Shown here: one piece after another, positions 24,622-31,679 of the stretch | Layout: every line of letters begins with the position of its first letter | Numbering within the stretch: position 1 is the stretch's first letter | DNA from: Candidatus Zhuqueibacterota bacterium | Lineage (GTDB): Bacteria; Zhuqueibacterota; Zhuqueibacteria; Zhuqueibacterales; Zhuqueibacteraceae | Direction: 5' to 3' | Length of the DNA stretch: 44,371 bases | Assembly: GCA_003576975.1 (NCBI GenBank) | Contig: QEVD01000004.1 | Coordinates: forward strand, 1 to 44,371 | Made by a program: the position numbers and the translations under genes | The notes under the pieces: generated by a model | What the model was told of the DNA's origin: nothing | Seen by the model: only the letters and a program-made list of their open reading frames with translations | Databases searched by the model: none

Positions 24622-26844
24622 ATGAAAAAAGTCATCAGACTGAATGAAATCGGGTTAATCGTTGGACTAATACTGACAGGATTGTTATGGGTCGCATGTG
24701 CGGGGAGGACTGCAGGAAACGACCTTCAATTGGAGGGCGCGGACGATAGTAAGGAAGGGCCGCTTGTGTTACAGGCGCTTGACTATACGGAGAATCCTGT
24801 TGATATACCAAATCCGGACAGAGGCTTTGAAAGAGGCAATGACGATGCTGCCGGCCTGGGTGCCTTTATCCCTGATAAACCGGGAGGTTCAAACTATTGG
24901 GGGTATATGACAGTTCCGGCAAGCGCCAATACAATTTTAGGCCAACCCTTTGAGATGGCTTACGAAATGACCCCGCCGATTTATTTTGGTCCGGAAGGAG
25001 CAGGTCCCGGGTATTGCAATGTCCCTGTTGAACCACGCATCGTTCAGTTCTACCTTGTCCTGAATGAATTTTCGTCGAATGCATGGTGCGATAGCTCCCC
25101 TGGTACTCCCGCTGACCATACTCGAGTAGGAGTAGACGGACCCATAACCTCCTATGGGCTTGATTTCATAAGTAAACAACTTGAATTCATAAGATCCAAC
25201 ACCAACAGTGTCGCGCATATACGCGTTTGTTATGACCCAAAAGGCTGGAACCATTTTGTTTGGACCGCAGATAATCTTAATTATGAAGACGACGGCCCCA
25301 CATCCGCCAATGAAAGATACTATTATAAGGCAGACTACGAAAAACCGGTTACGGCTGAGAATCGTGCTGCTCACATTGCAAAAGCAGGCGCGGGCACATG
25401 GAGAGGATCTTCGCCAATATTTAGAATGTGTACCGTGCCCGGGTTTACAGATATGAATTGGGTACAGTATCATTATCATCAGCTTAAGCCGATTTTCCAG
25501 GAATACTCAGACGTTTTATGGGCATTTGATTCGGGCACCTTTGGTCCCTGGGGCGAAAGCCACTCAAATTATGAAGCTGAAGTACCGGGCCATTACAAGA
25601 TCATTTTAAATTCATTGCTGGACGCGGTTCCCGATGGTAAACCGATAATGACGCACATTGGCGGGTTCCTGGATTGGTATAACCGCACATACAATACTAC
25701 TTATGACTTTGGCACACTGGATACCTTCCACACCCCGGTACGCGGTACGCCGGAGGCGCGTTTTGGTACGTTCGACGATTCAAATGGCTTTTCAGCGGAC
25801 GAATATTCTTATGGTGACAATGGCTCATTGACCGAAGGGTATAGAATGCTGGCGCATGATCCAATTCTGCCAGGATATAATCCAAACGGAGTGGATCCGT
25901 CACTAACTAGGCCCGGAGTATCACCGGTTATAGGGTATAATGATTCCGGAACCAACAGGCTTGTAGCCGTCCCGGAAGAGTTAGGTGATCCGCGGTGGCG
26001 TGGAGTCTATTTCATTGATTGGGATCGTACCAAGGTTATGAACTTCCTCGGCAAGATGTCCATCTACGGCGGTGAACAAATTGCTGAAGAGCCTGACTCC
26101 GGCACCAACGGAGGCTATGTTCCCGTCGGCAAACGAGTAGACAACCCTTTCAACGACGTGATTTTGCGTTTTCCTTCCATGTTCTATGAACACAGTATTT
26201 CCAAATTTACTTATATGTGTATGCAGCAGGGTCCGGGAAGTTTTAAGTCGAGGGCAGATTATCCTTATACACGAGCCAGCATTGATGTGGAGATAACGTA
26301 CCCGTGGAATGGTCAAACAGTGCAGGTTGTCTATGACCCGGTATATGAAGGCCAAAGCGCATTGGCATATTACCGTGACAGACTTGGCTACCGGCTGGTG
26401 CTGCGCGAGGCGAAAGCAAGTGAGTGGGTAAAGCAGAATGGCACCCTGATGTTCGAAGGCAAGATCCAAAACGTCGGCTGGGGTGAGATTTTTAACAAGA
26501 AAGCCGTGAAGGTGATTCTGAAATCCAGATCCAGCGGGTTTGTGTCCACTGCGGTGCTGACGAACATCGACCCGTATGATTGGCGGCCTGCCGAGGCGGG
26601 TCCGAATGGCGCAATGCCGGACTCCAGGGCAACCAATCCGGCTGCATGGCGTGATTTGAACTTCTCGGTTGAAATGTCCGCATTTGGCAGCGTTCCTGCC
26701 GGGGACTATGATATTTACCTGAAGATCAATGACCCCAAAGAGCGCAGCGCCAACAAGCGCTGCATACGGTTTGCGAATAAGGGAAATAGCTGGAATGCTG
26801 ACCTTGGCGCGAACTTAATTGGTTCGACTAAAGTCGTCCTCTAG
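24622..26844 (+). CDS. DUF4874/DUF4832 secreted (lipoprotein-like) protein, paralogue 2
   Basis: 740 residues from ATG at 24622 with GGAGG upstream. Same plan as paralogue 1: KKVIRLNEIGLIVGLILTGL, lipobox-like WVACAG, NPVDIPNPDRGFERGND, SGTFGPWGESHSN, PIMTHIGGFLDWYNR and the same C-terminal beta domain (RLGYRLVLREAKASEWVKQN). It is longer by insertions of about 130 residues in the barrel, including GTPADHTRVGVDGP and PNGVDPSLTRPGVSP. A 56-nt stretch (24766-24821) is identical to 22905-22960, and the 3' ends are also very similar, so the pair arose by recent tandem duplication or conversion. Probable exported glycan-active enzyme or binding protein. Confidence 0.8.
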   Translation: MKKVIRLNEIGLIVGLILTGLLWVACAGRTAGNDLQLEGADDSKEGPLVLQALDYTENPVDIPNPDRGFERGNDDAAGLGAFIPDKPGGSNYWGYMTVPASANTILGQPFEMAYEMTPPIYFGPEGAGPGYCNVPVEPRIVQFYLVLNEFSSNAWCDSSPGTPADHTRVGVDGPITSYGLDFISKQLEFIRSNTNSVAHIRVCYDPKGWNHFVWTADNLNYEDDGPTSANERYYYKADYEKPVTAENRAAHIAKAGAGTWRGSSPIFRMCTVPGFTDMNWVQYHYHQLKPIFQEYSDVLWAFDSGTFGPWGESHSNYEAEVPGHYKIILNSLLDAVPDGKPIMTHIGGFLDWYNRTYNTTYDFGTLDTFHTPVRGTPEARFGTFDDSNGFSADEYSYGDNGSLTEGYRMLAHDPILPGYNPNGVDPSLTRPGVSPVIGYNDSGTNRLVAVPEELGDPRWRGVYFIDWDRTKVMNFLGKMSIYGGEQIAEEPDSGTNGGYVPVGKRVDNPFNDVILRFPSMFYEHSISKFTYMCMQQGPGSFKSRADYPYTRASIDVEITYPWNGQTVQVVYDPVYEGQSALAYYRDRLGYRLVLREAKASEWVKQNGTLMFEGKIQNVGWGEIFNKKAVKVILKSRSSGFVSTAVLTNIDPYDWRPAEAGPNGAMPDSRATNPAAWRDLNFSVEMSAFGSVPAGDYDIYLKINDPKERSANKRCIRFANKGNSWNADLGANLIGSTKVVL

Positions 26845-26846
26845 CA

Positions 26847-26973
26847 GGATGCTGAGAAAGTCAGAGATTACCCGTTTTTGTCATTCCCGCGAAAGCGGGA
26901 ATCCTTGCTGTTCTTTGAGATTCTGGATGCCCGCCTTCGCGGGCATGACTGCAAAGAGAGTTTTTCAGCATCC
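26847..26973. repeat. Nested palindromic REP/MITE-like element
   Basis: Outer arms ggatgctgagaaa (26847-26859) and tttttcagcatcc (26961-26973) are inverse complements with one mismatch. Inside lie two perfect hairpins, attcccgc-gaaa-gcgggaat (26883-26902) and atgcccgc-cttc-gcgggcat (26927-26946). The three-stem layout fits a non-autonomous palindromic element; it may also end transcription of the DUF4832 pair. Confidence 0.75.
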
Positions 26974-26988
26974 CGGTAAAGGAACCTT

Positions 26989-28497
26989 ATGAACAGAAAA
27001 GACTTTTTGAAAACCGGCACGCTTGCAGCCGCCGCTATGGGAGTCGCTCCCACCCTGCTGTCGTGGATTCCCAAACATTTGCTATCGGTTACTGAGCTCG
27101 AACAAGATCCCTCTTGGAAACCCAAGGGCGGCCACACCGTAGCAGAGCTAAATGCGAAAGTTGAAGAGTATTATGGTGATCCTGATGATGTCAGCGCAGT
27201 TGGGCGCGCCCGCAAGATGCAGGCACTAATAATGGAGGTGGCCATCAAGGCGAAGACTCGAAATCCGAACTTTCAGGTTGTTCCGCAAGACACTTTGGAA
27301 TATGCCCACATCGATGGAGATACGAACAATTCATATGATTGGAATCTCCTTAACCTGCTCGACGGTTGGGGGATTGAAAATTTCAGCCCCACGACGGTAA
27401 CCCGGCTGGCGAACCTGACCAAGGTTGGCATAAAGGGTACGGCGAACACCAATGGAAGCACCGTACAAGCTGTTGCCGACAACCAGAAAATCGCCGCCGA
27501 TAACAATATTCTCTGGCACCCGCGGTTAAGTGCCGAAGTGTATCAGTCACCGGGGAAAGGAAATCCCGGTTACATGCCGATATATTCGCCATCCTCCAAC
27601 AGTTACAACATCATCCATCATCCGATACCCGCCGGTGTGGCGCACACATTAAACAGCAACGATGTCAACAGTATGATGGATGCGAAAAACCACCTGTACA
27701 TGATCAGCACCGGTAAATATACGAATTGGCCGGACTGGGAAGCCAATCCCGCCAGTCGTCTCGATATAACCGCCACTGCCGGTTATCTGGTTCCTTTCGC
27801 AGGCGGACGATTTCGCCCCGCCGGTACTGCGGAGGTGGTGGCTCGAGCGATCGCCGACCACGGGACTGAGTGGGACTTTTTCTGGGTGGCGAAAGGCTAT
27901 ACCCAAAAGGAAGGCAGGAAGGCGTATATTGAGGAGCTCGCGGCCTCCGCGTGGGATGCGTTCTATATTGACGCGCATTTTGACATGGGGTCTCTTACCA
28001 GGGAAGAGGTTGAAGCCCTTAAATGGAAACCCCAGGGCGGCAGGCGGCAGGTCATAGCGTATTTGAGTATCGGCACGACGGAATTGTACCGGTGGTATGT
28101 CGCTCCGGCCATGGTTGATCCCAGCCCAAGATCTTTCCGGCGCGGCACGGTTGAGAGCGGCACATTCATACCTGCCCGCGAAAGATTCAGGGATGCGGGT
28201 ATCCCGAATTGGATGCTATGGGCGGCTTACGCCGGACAATACGCCAGCGAGTCCACCCCGATCTGGTGGCATCCTGAGTGGCGGGACATTATCGTAAGAG
28301 GAGGCAGCCCGTACAAAAATCCCATGTTTAATCATTCCCCGTTTGCGGATGGCAGATCTTCCATCGACAGGATTGTCGACGTGGGATTTGACGGAGTGTA
28401 TTTGGATAATGTGAGCAGAGCCACCTCGTCCGGTGCCAACTGGGCTGCGTTGCAGACCTACAATAATGCACATCCCCGGTGGTATTTAGAACCTTAG
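26989..28497 (+). CDS. Secreted GH114/TM1410-like glycosidase candidate
   Basis: 502 residues, ATG at 26989 preceded by AAAGGAACC. The start MNRKDFLKTGTLAAAAMGVA is a Tat-like or Sec signal (only one of the twin arginines is present). The N-terminal half has no family I recognise. The C-terminal half has the TM1410/GH114 barrel pattern: AFYIDAHFD, VEALKWKPQGGRRQVIAYLS, IGTTELYRWYV, WWHPEWRDIIVRG and IDRIVDVGFDGVYLDNVSRA. GH114 enzymes cleave alpha-1,4-polygalactosamine exopolysaccharide; TM1410 relatives are of unknown substrate. Next to the DUF4832 pair and a GH31 enzyme it suggests one exported glycan-processing set. Confidence 0.72.
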   Translation: MNRKDFLKTGTLAAAAMGVAPTLLSWIPKHLLSVTELEQDPSWKPKGGHTVAELNAKVEEYYGDPDDVSAVGRARKMQALIMEVAIKAKTRNPNFQVVPQDTLEYAHIDGDTNNSYDWNLLNLLDGWGIENFSPTTVTRLANLTKVGIKGTANTNGSTVQAVADNQKIAADNNILWHPRLSAEVYQSPGKGNPGYMPIYSPSSNSYNIIHHPIPAGVAHTLNSNDVNSMMDAKNHLYMISTGKYTNWPDWEANPASRLDITATAGYLVPFAGGRFRPAGTAEVVARAIADHGTEWDFFWVAKGYTQKEGRKAYIEELAASAWDAFYIDAHFDMGSLTREEVEALKWKPQGGRRQVIAYLSIGTTELYRWYVAPAMVDPSPRSFRRGTVESGTFIPARERFRDAGIPNWMLWAAYAGQYASESTPIWWHPEWRDIIVRGGSPYKNPMFNHSPFADGRSSIDRIVDVGFDGVYLDNVSRATSSGANWAALQTYNNAHPRWYLEP

Positions 28498-28554
28498 TTA
28501 GGCAAAATAGAGACACAGTTATGAGACGGTTAAGAAGAATAAAATTGTCTCGTC

Positions 28555-28764
28555 ATGATTCCTCACATGATAATGAATCTAATAAACCATGGGAAAGCGT
28601 TTGAATTGATAATCATTGACAACAAGGAAAACACCATTCTTAACAAGGCTATTCGTGGCAATGAATTTCTTCTTAACGAAAGATTATCGCCAGGCTTATA
28701 CTATTGGACACTTCAGGTTGATAAGGAAATGATCTACGCCGGAAAGTTCCCGGCGATTGCATAA
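28555..28764 (+). CDS. Small unrecognised protein with YYWTLQVDKEMIYAGKF tail
   Basis: 69 residues. The C-terminal pattern LSPGLYYWTLQVDKEMIYAG is reminiscent of short beta-sandwich tails at the ends of secreted or membrane-anchored proteins in Bacteroidota-like bacteria. There is an upstream in-frame stop and no clear ribosome site, so this may be a relic of a longer gene. It sits between the GH114-like gene and the methyltransferase. Confidence 0.4.
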   Translation: MIPHMIMNLINHGKAFELIIIDNKENTILNKAIRGNEFLLNERLSPGLYYWTLQVDKEMIYAGKFPAIA

Positions 28765-28802
28765 ACATCATTCTGGCCATTTTACTAAGGAAATTTTCCA
28801 CA

Positions 28803-29549
28803 ATGGACATCCCACGGATCTTCAACATCTCCGAAAGTGCTCACCGCATCCATAACCCGTTCACACCCGAAAAGCTCGCCACTCTCGGCGCGGCGCTGCG
28901 TCTGGATAAGGGAACCCGAGTGCTTGACCTCGGCAGCGGTTCGGGAGAGATGCTTTGCACCTGGGCACGCGATTACGGAGTCATCGGCACCGGCATCGAC
29001 ATGAGCCAGTTGTTCACCGAGCAAGCGAATTTCCGCGCTGAAAAACTCGGCGTCGCCGATCAAGTCAAGTTCATCCATGGCGATGCTGTCGGCTTCGTCT
29101 CTGACGAGAAGGCCGGTATGGCAGCCTGTCTCGGTGCCACGTGGATCGCTGGGGGAGTCGTCGGCACCATCAAACTTCTGGCGCAGAGCCTCCGCCCCGG
29201 AGGGATCATCCTCATCGGCGAGCCCTACTGGCGGCAGTTACCGCCGACGGAAGATGTTGCCAAGGGGTGTTTTGCCAACTCAATCTCCGACTTTCTCATG
29301 CTTCCTGAACTTCTCGCGTCTTTCGGCCACCTTGGCTACGACGTCGTTGAGATGGTTCTGGCTGACCAAGACGGCTGGGATAGATATGAGGCGGCCAAAT
29401 GGCTCACCATGCGCCGATGGCTTGAAGCCAATCCCGAGGACGAGCTCGCCAAAGATGTTCGAGCCAAACTGGCCTCGGAACCCGAGCGCTACGCCGCTTA
29501 CACGCGTGAATACCTGGGCTGGGGTGTGTTCGCGCTGATGACGCGGTGA
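28803..29549 (+). CDS. Class I SAM-dependent methyltransferase
   Basis: 248 residues, ATG 28803 with AAGGAAATT upstream. Motif I is RVLDLGSGSGEMLCTWARD (39-57), motif II GIDMSQLFTEQAN, motif III VKFIHGDAVGF, and LRPGGIILIGEPYW follows. The Rossmann fold is complete. The substrate is not evident; the family is small-molecule-like rather than DNA- or rRNA-specific. The gene is visibly more GC-rich than the DUF4832 genes, and an attC-like palindrome begins 47 nt after its stop, so it may be an integron cassette. Confidence 0.85.
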   Translation: MDIPRIFNISESAHRIHNPFTPEKLATLGAALRLDKGTRVLDLGSGSGEMLCTWARDYGVIGTGIDMSQLFTEQANFRAEKLGVADQVKFIHGDAVGFVSDEKAGMAACLGATWIAGGVVGTIKLLAQSLRPGGIILIGEPYWRQLPPTEDVAKGCFANSISDFLMLPELLASFGHLGYDVVEMVLADQDGWDRYEAAKWLTMRRWLEANPEDELAKDVRAKLASEPERYAAYTREYLGWGVFALMTR

Positions 29550-29595
29550 TGAGGGGATTATCGGGCGACTCAGAAAGTGGGGAAAATCCAATCAT

Positions 29596-29688
29596 GCCTG
29601 ACAATCGCATGCACTCGTGCAGCAAAAAGCGCCGCTCCTCGTTCCTCGTCGCTCTGCTTTTTGCTGCCGGTGTTGCGAAGCGTTAGGC
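29596..29688 (+). repeat. attC-like integron recombination site
   Basis: The 93-bp segment opens with GCCTGAC (29596-29602) and closes with GTTAGGC (29682-29688), an almost perfect pair of the attC R''/R' boxes (GCCTAAC/GTTAGGC). The flanks TCGCA and CAC-CG also pair imperfectly, and the inner arms gcagcaaaaagc (29619-29630) and gctttttgctgc (29656-29667) pair perfectly. An imperfect palindrome with these ends just after a gene stop is the attC layout. No integrase and no second site are seen. Confidence 0.6.
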
Positions 29689-29720
29689 TTATTAACAGCA
29701 TTGTCTCAGAAAAGGAAAGT

Positions 29721-31325
29721 ATGAACTTATACAGTCACATCCCCAAAATCAGTATTCTTTTATTTAACCTGATCACCGGATTATTGATGTCGGGTGCGGT
29801 TTACGGACAAAATGTTAGCCTTCATGATAGTCTTTATATTAATGTGGAAAAAAATACGTACTGGTGGGCAGGTGTCATCAATCATGGCAACAAAATGCCC
29901 CTGACAGCGCCATATCAAGCGAACTTCAACAGTAATTATGGAAATCAGGTGCAGCCGTTGATGCTCTCCAGCACGGGTGAAGTGATTTGGTCGGATCATC
30001 CTTACCAGATCGATTTTTCTCCGGGAAAATTAAAGATAAAGGGCCCGGTTCAGTATTATAAAGGGAGTGGCACACTCAGGGAAGCCTACCAGTATGCCAG
30101 CCGAACATACTTCCCGCCTTCCGGTAAAATGCCCGACTCGCTGTTATTTGCCCGTCCCCAGTACAATACCTGGATTGAACTGATGTATGATCAAAACCAG
30201 GAAGATGTTTTAGCCTATGCGGGAAATATCATCGCAAATGGTTTTCCACCGGGAGTGCTAATGATTGATGATAATTGGCAGGAAGATTATGGCAAATGGA
30301 ATTTTCACCCGGGACGTTTCCCTCATCCCGGGAAGATGATTGAGCGGTTGCACGATATGGGATTCAAAGTGATGGTCTGGGTTTGTCCTTTTATCAGCCC
30401 CGACTGCGATGTTTACAGGGACTTGTCAAACAAGCAATATCTGGTCACCGACAATAATGGGGAGCCGGCGATAGTGCGTTGGTGGAACGGCGCCAGTGCG
30501 CTGCTGGATCTGACCAATCCCGAAGCATTCAACTGGTTCAAATCACAACTGGACCGATTGATGGATGAATATGGCGTCGATGGTTTCAAGTTTGACGCCG
30601 GAGATTTTGAATATTATAGAGATGTAAATTCCTTTAAACCGGATGCCAAGCCTGAGGAACATTCGGAGCTATTCGGCAAGATCGGTCTCTTTTATCCGCT
30701 GAATGAATACCGGGCAATGTGGAAAATGGGTGGCCAGCCACTGGCGGAGCGTTTACGTGATAAGGGGCATGGTTTTGATGACCTGCAATTATTGATCCCG
30801 AATATGTTAACCGCCGGCCTTATGGGTTATTACTTTTCATGTCCGGATATGATTGGTGGCGGCGAGTTTACATCATTCTTAGATGATGCGGTTCTTGATC
30901 AGGAATCAATCGTTCGCTCTGCACAATGTCATGCGCTGATGCCCATGATGCAATTCTCGGTAGCGCCTTGGCGGGTTCTTGATGACAAGCATCTTGCAGC
31001 AGTTAAAAAATCTGTGGCGATTCGTGAAAGATATAAGGATTATATACTGGAATTAGCTGTCAAGGCAGCCGAAACCGGCGAACCGATAATGAGACCATTG
31101 GAATTTGTTTATCCTGATCAGGGCTATGCGGGTATTATTGACCAGTTTCTATTGGGTGACCGATTACTGGTGGCGCCCGTTTTGGAAAAAGGGGTCGCCA
31201 GGGAAAGGGTGGTAATTCCTAAGGGGCGATGGAAAAGTTTCGATGGACAAATAATCTCCGGGCCAAAGACGGTTGACGTGAAAGTTAACCTGGATGATTT
31301 GCCTTTTTTTGAATTAATAGAATAA
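29721..31325 (+). CDS. GH31-family glycosidase, secreted
   Basis: 534 residues from ATG at 29721 with AAAGGAAAG upstream; the longer frame would run through the attC-like site. Signal peptide MNLYSHIPKISILLFNLITG ending near GAVYGQ. The (beta/alpha)8 core includes PQYNTWIELMYDQNQEDVL, VLMIDDNWQEDYGKW, FKVMVWVCPFISPD and DEYGVDGFKFDAGDFE, where the Asp of KFDAGD is the GH31 nucleophile. FSCPDMIGGGEF is characteristic of the MYORG-like (alpha-galactosidase-type) GH31 group rather than the common alpha-glucosidases. It is shorter than most GH31 enzymes because accessory beta domains are reduced. Expected to act outside the cytoplasm on alpha-linked glycans, with the neighbouring DUF4832 and GH114-like proteins. 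Confidence 0.85.
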   Translation: MNLYSHIPKISILLFNLITGLLMSGAVYGQNVSLHDSLYINVEKNTYWWAGVINHGNKMPLTAPYQANFNSNYGNQVQPLMLSSTGEVIWSDHPYQIDFSPGKLKIKGPVQYYKGSGTLREAYQYASRTYFPPSGKMPDSLLFARPQYNTWIELMYDQNQEDVLAYAGNIIANGFPPGVLMIDDNWQEDYGKWNFHPGRFPHPGKMIERLHDMGFKVMVWVCPFISPDCDVYRDLSNKQYLVTDNNGEPAIVRWWNGASALLDLTNPEAFNWFKSQLDRLMDEYGVDGFKFDAGDFEYYRDVNSFKPDAKPEEHSELFGKIGLFYPLNEYRAMWKMGGQPLAERLRDKGHGFDDLQLLIPNMLTAGLMGYYFSCPDMIGGGEFTSFLDDAVLDQESIVRSAQCHALMPMMQFSVAPWRVLDDKHLAAVKKSVAIRERYKDYILELAVKAAETGEPIMRPLEFVYPDQGYAGIIDQFLLGDRLLVAPVLEKGVARERVVIPKGRWKSFDGQIISGPKTVDVKVNLDDLPFFELIE

Positions 31326-31341
31326 ATTTTAACGCCCAGCG

Positions 31342-31398
31342 ACTCAGAGTTCGCAGCGTCCGCTGCAACTGGAGTGGTTGAATCCCGCCGTGGCGGGA
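31342..31398 (+). terminator. Paired hairpins after the GH31 gene (terminator or degenerate palindrome)
   Basis: Two palindromes follow the GH31 stop: ACTC-AG-AGTTCGCAGCG-TC-CGCTGCAACTGGAGT (31342-31375, imperfect) and TCCCGCC-GT-GGCGGGA (31383-31398, perfect). There is no U-run, so intrinsic termination is uncertain. The remainder of the gap to 31680 shows no gene I can support. Confidence 0.4.
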
Positions 31399-31679
31399 GC
31401 TGCCCCGTATTGGAGTTTCAGTTGAAGCGTTCTTTGTTCAGGTGAGATGATTTCAGGTGAGAAGATGCGTGCGGCTTGAGTCTTGCCGGCTTTGTGAGGT
31501 GATACTTGCCCCGGGGCTTCTGGCAATCGGCGCAGCTTTCATCGACGGCCAAGCTGTAAGAGTATGGCCTAAGCCACTCGTTCCGCGGAGCAACCCGGAC
31601 AATATACTCGGTTGTGCTGTGCTCCGCAAATATCACGCTCCATGCTCCTCGCCATTCGCGGGCTCACGCTGGACGAACC

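Noticed and set aside
31325-31383. A second attC site after the GH31 gene
   Set aside because: TTTTAAC and GTTGAAT bracket a palindrome, but the outer spacers are unequal (about 8 versus 1 base) and the first box lacks the purine.
31418-31636. Minus-strand 72-codon frame with a CADC motif
   Set aside because: No ribosome site and no partner motif; the cysteines alone do not support a zinc-binding protein.
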